Shown here: positions 1 through 9,368 of the stretch, one piece after another
Numbering within the stretch: the first letter of the stretch is position 1
Layout: every line of letters begins with the position of its first letter
DNA from: Myxococcales bacterium
GTDB taxonomy: Bacteria > Myxococcota_A > Polyangia > Nannocystales > Nannocystaceae
Length of the DNA: 64,000 bases
Reading direction: 5' to 3'
Assembly: GCA_020633315.1 (NCBI GenBank)
Contig: JACKDV010000008.1
Span: forward strand, 186,001 to 250,000
Position numbers and translations under genes: made by a program
The notes under the pieces: generated by a model
The model's database searches: none
The model's input: only the letters and a program-made list of their open reading frames with translations
What the model was told of the DNA's origin: nothing

Positions 1-1342
<1,342 letters not shown>

Positions 1343-1380
1343 GGCGGCGTCTTCCGCCGCGAGCATCGCACGAAACGGGT

Positions 1381-1400
1381 GAGCCCCGCGAATGGGGCTC
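1381..1400 (-). terminator. Hairpin terminator candidate
   Basis: GAGCCCC and GGGGCTC form a perfect 7-bp stem around a 6-nt loop, 20 nt past the stop of the 1421-2284 gene. On the minus strand it is followed by a short ACCCGTTTCG tract rather than a long T-run, so it is a weak intrinsic-terminator candidate. Confidence 0.4.
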
Positions 1401-1420
1401 GTCGTGACCGTCGTGCGACC

Positions 1421-2284
1421 TCAGCGGCTCACGCGGCCGAAGACGATGTCGGTCTCGATCACGCCGCGACTGTTCACGCCGAACCATCCATAGGCGGTCC
1501 CTCGCCCGCTGTTGTCGGTGAGGAAGAGGATGGTGCCCTCGCCGATGCCGCCCCCGCTGCCTCGCTCACGAGTGTCGTCTTGGTGCGGCAGCGAGGTCGC
1601 GTCGAAGATCCGCAGCGTGTACGCGCCAGCGAGTCCTGGGACCGGACGGGCCGGCTCGAGCGCGAAGCCCATGTGGCCGGTGTTGCGGCTGGGGAAGCCG
1701 GGTGGACGGACCCACGCGAACACGTCACCGGGGCGCACGTCCTCGATGTGAGCGAGCCGTCGCCAGCCCTCGCGCGTGCGTCGGGTGGAGGAGCGGGCGA
1801 TGTGCCGATGGAAGTCGCGGGCCACCGGGCGTCCCTTGTTCAGGGCCTTGCGTGCCACCGGGGCGGCCTTGCGCAGGAACCATGCGCCCATGGCCGAGCA
1901 GTCCCACTTGTACACGCCCTCGCGCGGCTTGATGACGGTGTGGTGCTGATAGGTGGTCTCGGTGAGCGAGGCGAGGACCTCCGTGCGCAGGGCGAGGATC
2001 TTGGCGGCGGCCTTGGTCGCGGGCTCGGGCTCGGGCTCGGCTTCGTCTTCGTCTTCGGGCTCGGCTTCGGCCTCGTCGGCGAGCGGGGCCGCGCTCGCGC
2101 GCTCGCTCGCACCACCTCGGGCGGAGCCGTCGGGGCTCGGCGGGCTCGCGAGCCCGAGGGGGACGCTCGTCGAGGGAGGCGAGGCCAGGGCCGAGCCCAC
2201 CGCAGCCCCGGCGCCGAGCAGGCCCGTCACGGCAATCGCGCAGATCGCCAGGACGGTCGAGCCGCGAGGCCGGCCCCGCGGCAT
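1421..2284 (-). CDS. Secreted NlpC/P60- or CHAP-like protein with acidic linker
   Basis: 287 residues from ATG 2284. Residues 9-34 form a signal peptide or membrane anchor with a basic start. Residues 50-90 are a low-complexity Ala/Glu/Pro/Asp linker. The C-terminal half has WDCSAMGAWF (Cys129), RPGDVFAW near 185 and TGHMGF (His204). This order of Cys, a GDV strand and His is typical of the papain-like NlpC/P60 and CHAP fold used by cell-wall peptidases and amidases. Activity on peptidoglycan is inferred, not shown. The frame stays open upstream (ATG 2350, GTG near 2323), but those starts approach the divergent 2433 gene. ATG 2284 gives the most ordinary signal peptide. It is divergent from the SPFH gene, with 148 bp between them. 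Confidence 0.6.
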   Translation of the reverse strand: MPRGRPRGSTVLAICAIAVTGLLGAGAAVGSALASPPSTSVPLGLASPPSPDGSARGGASERASAAPLADEAEAEPEDEDEAEPEPEPATKAAAKILALRTEVLASLTETTYQHHTVIKPREGVYKWDCSAMGAWFLRKAAPVARKALNKGRPVARDFHRHIARSSTRRTREGWRRLAHIEDVRPGDVFAWVRPPGFPSRNTGHMGFALEPARPVPGLAGAYTLRIFDATSLPHQDDTRERGSGGGIGEGTILFLTDNSGRGTAYGWFGVNSRGVIETDIVFGRVSR

Positions 2285-2432
2285 CGGGTCGGGCGCGTCC
2301 GGGACGACGGCAGCGGGGCTCACGGCTTGGTCAGACGCTCCGGACCGCATTCGGTTCCATCGGGCGAGAATTCGACCTCCGAGGGGCCCTGCGCACAGAA
2401 ATAGGCGGGCGAGGCGGTGGTTGAGAGCCGCC

Positions 2433-3383
2433 GTGGAAATCCAAGTGATCGTGGTCGCAGCGTCGCTCCTCGCGCTGTTGATGGTGCTGGGCTCGTCCCT
2501 GTTCGTGGTGGCCCAGCAGTCATTGGGCGTGATCGAGCGCTTCGGCAAGTTCGTCCGGGTGGCCGAGCCCGGGCTCAACATCAAGGTGCCCTTCGTCGAG
2601 CGGGTGGCCGGTCGTCCCAACCTGCGGGTGCAGCAGCTCGACGTGCAGGTGGAGACCAAGACCAAGGACGACGTGTTCGTCCACGTGATCGTCTCGGTGC
2701 AGTACTTCATCATCCCCGAGGCGGTCTACCAGGCGTTCTACCGCCTCGAAGACGCGGCGGTGCAGATCCGCAGCTTCGTGTTCGACGTGGTGCGGGCCCG
2801 GGTGCCCAACATCGAGATCGACGACGTGTTCCGCAAGAAGGACGACATCGCGGACGCGGTCAAGAACGAGCTGGCCCTGGTGATGGGCGACTTCGGCTAC
2901 GGCATCGTCAAGGCCCTGGTCACCGACATCGAGCCCGACGCCAAGGTGAAGGCGGCGATGAACGAGATCAACGCGGCCCAGCGCATGCGCCTGGCCGCGG
3001 CCGAGAAGGGCGAGGCCGAGAAGATCCTCAAGGTGAAGGCCGCCGAGGCCGACGCCGAGAGCAAGGCCCTGGCCGGTCGCGGCATCGCGGACCAGCGCAA
3101 GGCCATCGTCGACGGCCTGCGCGAGTCGGTGGACGAGTTCCAGCGCAGCATCCCCGGCGCCTCGCCGCAGGACGTGATGAACCTGGTGCTGATGACCCAG
3201 TACTTCGACACCCTCAAGGACGTGGGCGCGTCGTCGGCCACCAACACCATCCTCATCCCGCACTCACCCGGCGCGATGAAGGACCTCGGCTCCCAGCTGC
3301 GCGACGCGATGATCACGGCGCAGCAGGTGACCACCCCGCACGATGCCATGGGGGCGATGCCCTCGGCCCACGTGCTGCGATAG
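2433..3383 (+). CDS. SPFH/band-7 (stomatin-like) membrane protein
   Basis: 316 residues from GTG 2433, chosen because the encoded protein then begins directly with a membrane helix (about residues 3-22) and GAGAG lies just upstream. An SPFH domain follows (SLGVIERFGKF, PGLNIKVPFVERV, VSVQYFIIPE, DVVRARVPNIEIDDVF). A long Ala/Glu/Lys-rich coiled coil then includes AEKGEAEKI and AEADAESKALAG. The order matches bacterial stomatin/QmcA-type proteins, which oligomerise at the inner membrane and organise microdomains or membrane proteases. No NfeD partner gene is adjacent, which is common in other genomes. The far larger frame reaching back to 1953 overlaps the divergent gene and looks spurious. 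Confidence 0.85.
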   Translation: MEIQVIVVAASLLALLMVLGSSLFVVAQQSLGVIERFGKFVRVAEPGLNIKVPFVERVAGRPNLRVQQLDVQVETKTKDDVFVHVIVSVQYFIIPEAVYQAFYRLEDAAVQIRSFVFDVVRARVPNIEIDDVFRKKDDIADAVKNELALVMGDFGYGIVKALVTDIEPDAKVKAAMNEINAAQRMRLAAAEKGEAEKILKVKAAEADAESKALAGRGIADQRKAIVDGLRESVDEFQRSIPGASPQDVMNLVLMTQYFDTLKDVGASSATNTILIPHSPGAMKDLGSQLRDAMITAQQVTTPHDAMGAMPSAHVLR

Positions 3384-3415
3384 CGGGCTCGGCCTACGCG
3401 GCCGCGCGCCAGACC

Positions 3416-3449
3416 CCGAGGCGGGAGACCCACCGGTCCTCCGCCTCGG
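3416..3449. terminator. Bidirectional hairpin between convergent genes
   Basis: CCGAGGCGG at 3416-3424 pairs perfectly with CCGCCTCGG at 3441-3449. It lies in the 81-bp gap between the stop codons of the SPFH gene and the kinase gene, so it could end both transcripts. There is no T-run. Confidence 0.45.
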
Positions 3450-3464
3450 CCGATTGCCGGTTCG

Positions 3465-5990
3465 CTACAGATCCACCTGGAAGGACAGGGTGCGGGTGGT
3501 GCCGTCGTTGAACTCGGCCTTGGCGGCCTCGTCGAGGAGGCACTTCTGCAGCTCTCCGGCGGCGCCCTTGGCCTTCTTGCTCAGCACCGTGCCGTTGGAG
3601 CCCACCAGCAGGTCCACCGTGACGCTCTTGCCCTCGCCCAGGGACTTGCACTTGCGCTTCATCTTGCGAGCGAGCCGCGATTGGAGCTGCGAGTCGGTGG
3701 GGGGAGCCCGGGGCTTGGGCGTCGCGGCGGGCTTGGGATCCTCGGGGAGCACGCCGGAGGACTTGACGTCGTCGACCTCCTCGGGCTCGTCGGGAGGCGG
3801 CTCGGTGGGCTCGCTCGGCTCGGCGTCGCTCGGCTCGGCGTCGCTCGGCTCCGCTGCACCGGCGCTGGGATCGGGCGCCGCCGCGGTCGGATCCGAGGGC
3901 TCTGCGGTGGGCTCTGCGATGGGCTCGTCGGGCCTGGGCGGCTCGTCGCTCGGCAGGACCGCCGGCGGCGGGACCACGAGCGCGCTGGCCTTGGCCTCGG
4001 TCTTCGAGGCCGGCTCGTCGTCGCCGGAGAACGCGAGCACGATCACGGTGAACGCGAGCACCATCCCCACGACCCCCAACAGCCCCACGAGCAGCCGCGA
4101 GCCGGAGCGTGGGGGCATCAGCTCGTGCAGGTCGGTCTCCGGGGCGGCGGGGGGCCCGGGATAGCCGTCGAGGGGCCCGGTGGCGGCCCGCGGGTCCCCG
4201 GTCTGCTGGATGGGAGCGGTCGCGCTGCTGCCCGCAGCGCTGGCCGCCGGAGCCGCCGCCTCGCTCATCGAGCCGCTGGGCGAGTCGCCGGGCAGGGGCC
4301 CCGCCGGCGCGACGATCTGCCCGGAGCCCGAGGTGGTCGGGTCGGGCGGCAGGAACGAGCCGCTGGGCGAGGTGTCCGACGGCGAGGTCGGGGTGGCGGT
4401 CATCGTGTGCCCCGAGTCGCCCGGGTACACCGATGCCACCATGGTCGCGCCCGTGGTGTTGCCCATGCCGAGCATCCCGGGGGCCGACATCGACTGCGAG
4501 TCGGTGATGGGCGAGGCCGCGGTCGGCTCGGGGATGGGCGCCGCCTGGGTCATCGGGCCCGGCTGGGGACCCGAGGGCGCCGAGGTGATCGCGCCGGGCG
4601 AGCTCGGGAACGCGGGCCCTGGCTGGGAACCCGAGGGAGGGCCCAGCGGCGCCGGGGCGACCACCGTCTCGGAGTGACCGAAGGCCTCGTAGGGCGCAGG
4701 CATCGGCGCGGGCGTGGGCCGGCTGGCTCCGGGAACGGGCGTGGACTGACGGGCGATCGAGATCGGCGCGGGCGCGGGCGTGGACTGACCGGCGATCGGA
4801 GCCGGCGTCGGCTGGCCCGCCATCGAGATGGGCGCCGGCGTGGACCGAGCCCCCAGCGAAGGGGCCACCATCGGCAGCGGCGTGGGCGTGGGCGACCCCG
4901 CCGGGGGCGTCGCGGCGGAGGGCTCCTCCCGGGGCGTCGCTCCCGGGCGAGGGGCTCGCTCCACGGCGAAGCGCGGGACCGTCTTCTTGGGCGTGGCCTG
5001 GGCCCGGGTGGGGGGAAAGGGGATCGCGGCGGGCTGTGGCGCCGCCGAGGGGCGCGACTGCTCCATCCGCCGTCGCAGCATGGAGCTGAGGGGCGCGCCC
5101 CGGCCCCGGCTCCCCACGTCGGCGGGAATGCCCGACAGCGCGCGCTCGAGGTCCTCCATCGAGGCGAAGCGCCGCTCGGGCTTCTTCGCCAGCGCGTGCA
5201 GGACCACGGCTTCCACCGCGGCCGGCACCGAGGGCTCGAGCTCTCGCAGCGGTCGCGGCGGCTCGTTGACGTGCCGGGTGATGATCTCGAAGGCCGAGCT
5301 GCCGTCGAAGGGGATCTGGCCGGTGAGGATCTCGTAGGCGACCACGCCCACCGAGTACACGTCGACCCGCGGATCGTCCGACGAGCCGTAGGCCTGCTCG
5401 GGCGCCATGTACTTGGCCGTGCCGAACACCTGGCCGGTGCCGGTGAGGCTCTTGGCCACCGAATTCTCGCTGCTGGAATCGGCCGCGATCTTGGCGATGC
5501 CGAAGTCGAGGACCTTGACGAAGTCCTCGAAGCCCCGGGCGTCGCTGATGAAGAAGTTGGCCGGCTTGAGGTCGCGGTGGATCACCCCCCGCTCGTGCGC
5601 CGCGGCGAGGGCCGAGGAGATCTGCAGCAGCAGGTTGCGGGCCCGCGGCCAGGGCAGGGGCCCCGTCTCGTAGAGCAGGTGCCGGAGGTCCCGCCCCTCG
5701 AGGTACTCCATCGCGAAGTACACCGAGCCGTTGGGGGTGTCTCCGAAGTCGAGGATCTGCACCACGTTGGGGTGCCGGACCTTCGACGCCGCCTTGGCCT
5801 CGCGCAAGAAGCGCTCCCTGAAGCGAGCGTCGTAGGCGAAGCGCGGCAGCAGGATCTTGACGGCCACCTTGCGGTCGAGGGTGTTGTGCACGCCCTCGTA
5901 CACCTGTCCCATCCCGCCCTCGCCCATGAGGCGAACGAGTCGATAGCGTCCGTCCAAGACGACGCCGGTGAGATCTCGTGCTGCCGACAT
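3465..5990 (-). CDS. Transmembrane Ser/Thr protein kinase with TonB/AgmX-like C-terminal domain
   Basis: 841 residues from ATG 5990. The kinase domain (about 14-287) is complete: G-loop GEGGMGQVY, Lys45 in VAVK, HRDLKPANF with Asp140, DFG at 162-164, and a GTAKYMAPEQ activation segment. Residues 300-625 are a Pro/Ala/Ser/Thr-rich linker, with repeated TPAP units at 382-430. One membrane helix spans 632-654. An acidic Pro-rich stretch then leads to a compact C-terminal domain (about 768-841) containing SVTVDLLVGSNGTV and a KCLLDEAAKAEF helix, resembling TonB/AgmX-type C-terminal domains. The kinase would face the cytoplasm and the C-terminal domain the periplasm. The assignment as a kinase is secure. 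The C-terminal family and the signal sensed are inferred. It is divergent from the 6129 gene. Confidence 0.9.
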   Translation of the reverse strand: MSAARDLTGVVLDGRYRLVRLMGEGGMGQVYEGVHNTLDRKVAVKILLPRFAYDARFRERFLREAKAASKVRHPNVVQILDFGDTPNGSVYFAMEYLEGRDLRHLLYETGPLPWPRARNLLLQISSALAAAHERGVIHRDLKPANFFISDARGFEDFVKVLDFGIAKIAADSSSENSVAKSLTGTGQVFGTAKYMAPEQAYGSSDDPRVDVYSVGVVAYEILTGQIPFDGSSAFEIITRHVNEPPRPLRELEPSVPAAVEAVVLHALAKKPERRFASMEDLERALSGIPADVGSRGRGAPLSSMLRRRMEQSRPSAAPQPAAIPFPPTRAQATPKKTVPRFAVERAPRPGATPREEPSAATPPAGSPTPTPLPMVAPSLGARSTPAPISMAGQPTPAPIAGQSTPAPAPISIARQSTPVPGASRPTPAPMPAPYEAFGHSETVVAPAPLGPPSGSQPGPAFPSSPGAITSAPSGPQPGPMTQAAPIPEPTAASPITDSQSMSAPGMLGMGNTTGATMVASVYPGDSGHTMTATPTSPSDTSPSGSFLPPDPTTSGSGQIVAPAGPLPGDSPSGSMSEAAAPAASAAGSSATAPIQQTGDPRAATGPLDGYPGPPAAPETDLHELMPPRSGSRLLVGLLGVVGMVLAFTVIVLAFSGDDEPASKTEAKASALVVPPPAVLPSDEPPRPDEPIAEPTAEPSDPTAAAPDPSAGAAEPSDAEPSDAEPSEPTEPPPDEPEEVDDVKSSGVLPEDPKPAATPKPRAPPTDSQLQSRLARKMKRKCKSLGEGKSVTVDLLVGSNGTVLSKKAKGAAGELQKCLLDEAAKAEFNDGTTRTLSFQVDL

Positions 5991-6011
5991 CCGCGGCCAG
6001 GTGCCCGGGAG

Positions 6012-6041
6012 ATTGTCCGGTAGATCGTCCTGCTGACACAA
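6012..6041 (-). promoter_or_regulatory. Sigma70-like promoter candidate for the kinase gene
   Basis: On the minus strand TTGTGT (6041-6036) and GACAAT (6017-6012) are separated by 18 nt. The -10 lies 21 nt before the ATG at 5990, predicting a short leader. Each box keeps four of six consensus bases. No transcript data are available. Confidence 0.4.
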
Positions 6042-6087
6042 CCAAACGGCGACGAACGGGGATCGGAGGAGCTTCCCTCGCCCGGGG

Positions 6088-6115
6088 TTGACGCACCGAC
6101 CCTGTGGGCGATGAT
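6088..6115 (+). promoter_or_regulatory. Sigma70-like promoter candidate for the 6129 gene
   Basis: TTGACG (6088-6093) and GATGAT (6110-6115) are 16 nt apart. The ATG at 6129 follows 13 nt after the -10. If this promoter is real, the upstream in-frame ATGs at 6111 and 6114 fall inside the -10, which argues for the 6129 start. Confidence 0.4.
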
Positions 6116-6128
6116 GCTCCCTGGCGCC

Positions 6129-6980
6129 ATGCTGCTCATTCAACGACGTTTCCTTCCGCTCGGGCTCTCGTCGCTGCTGGCGTTGGCCGTGGTCTGGGCG
6201 GGGACGCCTCGGGTCACCCTGGCCGCGCCCGGAGGGGATTTCGAGCAGCTCGTGGCCGAGGCCGATGAGCACGCGGGGGCCGGGCGTCACCAGGAGGCCC
6301 TCGGGGCCTACGCCGGGGCCTTCGATGCGATGCCTGCGGACCAGCAGGCGGGCTCGGTCGGCGAGTTCGTGGCGCTGGCGGCGGGCAAGGCAGCCCTCGA
6401 CGCCTTCGAGGCCGACCAGGATCCGGCCTCGCTCGAGCAGGGGCGTGGCGTGCTCGAGCGCTTCATCGCCGCGGCCGAGGGGGCCGGCGAGCCCACCGAA
6501 GCGGCGCGGGCGCGGCTGGACGAGATCGTCGCGCTGATCCCGGAGCCCGAGCCCGAGGAGCAGACCGAGCCCGAGATCGTGCCCCGGGATCCCGGGCCGT
6601 CGACCACCGATGCGCCGCGCAAGGGCCCGTCCAAGACGGTGGGCATCGCCCTGATCGCGGTGGGCGGGGCCTCGCTGCTCGGCGGCGTCGGCCTGATGGT
6701 CGCTGGCTCGCAGCAGGTGCCGTGGTACGAGGACCAGCTCGCCTCGGGCGGCTGGGACACCACCTCGCCCGAGTACCGGGCCGAGCTGGCCAACGCGGAG
6801 CGGACCCGCGACATCGACATCGGGGTGGGCGGTGCGCTGCTCGGCGTGGGCGCGGCCCTCGGGGTGGCGGGCGCGGTGATCCTGGTCAAGGCCCGCACGC
6901 GCGACGCCCCGCCTCCGGTCGCGCTGTCGGGCGGGGTCTCGCGGCAGCGGCTGATGGTCGGGGCGACCTGGCGCTTCTGA
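6129..6980 (+). CDS. Exported TPR-like protein with two membrane helices
   Basis: 283 residues. The start at 6129 was preferred over in-frame ATGs at 6111 and 6114 because it gives a clean signal peptide (basic start, hydrophobic 10-32) and follows a promoter-like sequence. Residues 37-135 are Ala/Glu-rich helices resembling TPR repeats (RHQEALGAYAGAFDAMP). A Glu/Pro linker (139-165) leads to two hydrophobic helices, 170-193 and 229-254, separated by a 35-residue charged loop. A short strand-like tail ends in Trp-Arg-Phe. No catalytic motif is seen. The gene at 48171-49103 has the same layout, including the Arg-Phe end, so the two are probably distant members of one family. The stop codon lies 4 bp from that of convergent argR. 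Confidence 0.6.
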   Translation: MLLIQRRFLPLGLSSLLALAVVWAGTPRVTLAAPGGDFEQLVAEADEHAGAGRHQEALGAYAGAFDAMPADQQAGSVGEFVALAAGKAALDAFEADQDPASLEQGRGVLERFIAAAEGAGEPTEAARARLDEIVALIPEPEPEEQTEPEIVPRDPGPSTTDAPRKGPSKTVGIALIAVGGASLLGGVGLMVAGSQQVPWYEDQLASGGWDTTSPEYRAELANAERTRDIDIGVGGALLGVGAALGVAGAVILVKARTRDAPPPVALSGGVSRQRLMVGATWRF

Positions 6981-6984
6981 GCGA

Positions 6985-7437
6985 TCAGCCCGCGTCGGCG
7001 GGCAGCCCCAGCAGCTCCCGCAGCTGCGCGGCCAGGCCCGCGGTGCGGCTCACCGAGCGCGGCACCACCAGCACCGTGTCGTCGCCGGCGAGGGTGCCGA
7101 GCACCTCGGGGTGCTCGAGCGCATCGAGATCCAGCCCCACCGCCTGGGCGCGCCCCACCTCGGTGCGCAGCACCACCATGGCCTCGTTGTGCTCCACCGC
7201 CAGCACCATGCCCGGCGTCAGCCCAGGCGGGCTCGACTCGAGGCGATAGACGGCGACGCCGTCGGCCCCCGTGCTGCGCAGGGCCCCGAGGAGCTTGAGG
7301 TCGCGGCTCACCGTGCTCTGGGTGGCGGGCATGCCCCGCGCGGCCAGCAGCTCGCCGAGCTCGGCCTGGGTGGCGGCGCGGCCCGTGGCGAGCAGCTCTC
7401 GCAGGGCCGCGCGGCGCAGGCGGGTGGGGCGGGACAT
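6985..7437 (-). CDS. argR: Arginine repressor ArgR
   Basis: 150 residues, the usual ArgR length. The N-terminal half is a winged helix with the conserved recognition segment around residues 38-50 (ATQSTVSRDLKLLG). The C-terminal half carries the oligomerisation and arginine-binding domain, with GTLAGDDTVLVVPR near 112-126, the equivalent of the GT-aGDDTil motif. ArgR hexamers bound to arginine repress arginine biosynthesis genes. The ATG overlaps the argJ stop codon (TGATG), so repressor and enzymes are co-translated. A palindromic operator candidate lies upstream of argC, pointing to autoregulation of the whole operon. Confidence 0.92.
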   Translation of the reverse strand: MSRPTRLRRAALRELLATGRAATQAELGELLAARGMPATQSTVSRDLKLLGALRSTGADGVAVYRLESSPPGLTPGMVLAVEHNEAMVVLRTEVGRAQAVGLDLDALEHPEVLGTLAGDDTVLVVPRSVSRTAGLAAQLRELLGLPADAG

Positions 7438-9368
7438 CAGCCGATCGCCTGGCGCGTGATCAGGCTGCCGATGCCCTCGTCGGTGAACAGCTCGCCCACC
7501 AGCGCGTGGGGCAGGCGCAGATCGAGCAGGTGCAGCGCCGGCACCCCGCGGGTGGCGGCGTGCTTGGCCAGCACCAGCAGGTCGGGGTTGGTGGTGGAGA
7601 AGCGCCCGCGCTCGAGGCCCATGAGGAAGTTCTCCGGGGCCAGGCGCTGCACGAAGCCGTAGGCGTCGCGCAGGCCCTCCTCGTTGCTCAGCGCGATGAG
7701 CTTGTGCATGCCCAGCTTGATCGCCAGGTCGACGATCGCGTGGGGCACCGGCCGGTCGCGGACCATCACGCACAGGTGCCCGCGATCGAGCATGCGGTTG
7801 ATGTTGATCGGATCGGGGGCCACCGCGGCGGTGTAGTGCCCGGTGCCGCGGAGCCGATCGTGCACCCGGCGTGCGGCGTCCTCCGAGGGCACCACCAGCA
7901 GCGGTCGCAGGTTGGCGTCGAGGCACAGCTCGAGGTCCTGGGCGAGCTTGTCGAGGGTGTCGGCGTCGACGGGCTGCGGCGGCAGGTACACCATCATGCG
8001 CAGGCCCATGAAGCGCCGCACGTAGGCCAGGCCGTCCACCAGCAGCTGGTGCTTGAGCCGGGGCGAGTACGAGGCCAGCCCCAGGTTGCGCCGCACCACC
8101 CCGTCGCCGCTCACCTCGATCTGCTGGGCCTCGTCGGCGTTGATGCGGATGTAGTCGTAGCTGAGGTCGCAGCCCAGCCCGCGGTGCTCGCCGGGGCCGT
8201 CGCCCAGGCCCAGGGTCCAGCGCACCGTGGTCTCTCGCATGCGGCGGTTGACCTCGGCGATCTTCACCCCCACGCAGGGGCCCGTGCCGTCGTACAGCTC
8301 GATGCCCTGCGCCGCGATGGTGATGCGCCGCGGATCCACGGGCAGCTCGTGCTCGAGCACCGCCTGACCCACCGCGGCCGCCACCCGGCCCCAGTCGGGG
8401 TGACCGGCGAAGGTGCTGCACTTGACCAGGCTGCTGCGGCACACCCCCCGCGCCACCAGCCGGGCCACCCGATCGTCGGGGGCCCCGTGCACGTGGACCT
8501 CGAGCAGGCGGGTGGCTCCCTCGCCGTCCACCACCACCTGCTGCGCGAGCGAGCCGAGCACCGCGTGCAGGGCGGCTGCGAACGCGGCCTGCTGCTGCGG
8601 CGTCTCCACGTGGATCTCGGCGGCCCCGTTGGCGAGCACCGTCACCGCGTCGTTGGTCGAGGTGTCCCCGTCCACGCAGATGCCGTTGAAGCTCGCGTCG
8701 GCGCCCTCGCGCAGCATGCCCTGCAGCAGCTCGGGCGCGACCGCGGCGTCGGTGCACACCACGGCCAGGGTGGTGGCCATGTTGGGGTGGATCATCCCCG
8801 AGCCCTTGGCGATGCCCAGCAGGCGCACCGGCGCCTCGCTGCCGGGCAGCGTCAGCTCCACGCGGGCCACCTTGGTCACGGTGTCGGTGGTGAGGATCGC
8901 CCGCGCGAAGGGCATGGGGTCGGGGCTGGCCTCGTCGAGCAGGGAGGGCAGGGCCCGCGTGACCAGGTCGGCGGGCAGCACCACCCCGATCACGCCGGTG
9001 GAGAGCGTCAGCACCTGTGAGGGCTCCACCCCCAGGGCGCCGGCGGCCTCGCGGGCGATCTCGTCGTTGGCCTGCTCGCCCTCGGGGCCGGTCATCGCGT
9101 TGGCGTTGCCGCTGTTGATCAGCACCGCGCCGATGCGGGCCGAGGGCAGCAGTCCCGCGTCTCGCTCCACGCACGCGGCCCGGGCCGGGTTGCGGGTGAA
9201 CACCCCGGCCGCGCTCGCCGGACGATCGCTGCGCACGATGCCGAGGTCGGGTCGCCCCTGCTTGATCCCGCAGCGCACCGCACCGAAGGTGAAGCCGCGG
9301 GGCAGCGCCTCGGGATCGTCGGCGGTGGTGACGACGGGCGGTGGATCGGTGGCGGTGGCTTGGGTCAT
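7437..9368 (-). CDS. argJ: Glutamate N-acetyltransferase ArgJ fused to a degenerate amino-acid-kinase-like domain
   Basis: 643 residues from ATG 9368. Residues 20-415 are a full ArgJ, which moves acetyl groups from acetylornithine to glutamate and may use acetyl-CoA. The self-cleavage site is visible in GMIHPNMATTLAVV, with Thr199 the expected nucleophile after Ala198. TSTNDAV, WGRVAAAVG and a terminal DLSYDYIRIN are also present. Ordinary ArgJ ends here at about 400-410 residues. This protein continues for about 210 residues (436-643) that recall N-acetylglutamate kinase or the kinase-like half of ArgA: a start like LLVDGLAYVRRFMG and an end like HALVGELFTDEGIGSLI. The Lys-Tyr-Gly-Gly ATP-binding segment expected after the start is replaced by YLPPQPVD, so kinase activity is doubtful. 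argC ends four bases inside this gene (ATGA). Confidence 0.88.
   Translation of the reverse strand: MTQATATDPPPVVTTADDPEALPRGFTFGAVRCGIKQGRPDLGIVRSDRPASAAGVFTRNPARAACVERDAGLLPSARIGAVLINSGNANAMTGPEGEQANDEIAREAAGALGVEPSQVLTLSTGVIGVVLPADLVTRALPSLLDEASPDPMPFARAILTTDTVTKVARVELTLPGSEAPVRLLGIAKGSGMIHPNMATTLAVVCTDAAVAPELLQGMLREGADASFNGICVDGDTSTNDAVTVLANGAAEIHVETPQQQAAFAAALHAVLGSLAQQVVVDGEGATRLLEVHVHGAPDDRVARLVARGVCRSSLVKCSTFAGHPDWGRVAAAVGQAVLEHELPVDPRRITIAAQGIELYDGTGPCVGVKIAEVNRRMRETTVRWTLGLGDGPGEHRGLGCDLSYDYIRINADEAQQIEVSGDGVVRRNLGLASYSPRLKHQLLVDGLAYVRRFMGLRMMVYLPPQPVDADTLDKLAQDLELCLDANLRPLLVVPSEDAARRVHDRLRGTGHYTAAVAPDPININRMLDRGHLCVMVRDRPVPHAIVDLAIKLGMHKLIALSNEEGLRDAYGFVQRLAPENFLMGLERGRFSTTNPDLLVLAKHAATRGVPALHLLDLRLPHALVGELFTDEGIGSLITRQAIG

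Noticed and set aside
1421..2713. Long version (430 residues) of the NlpC/P60-like protein
   Set aside because: It would overlap the first 280 bp of the SPFH gene and place the signal peptide in the middle of the protein.
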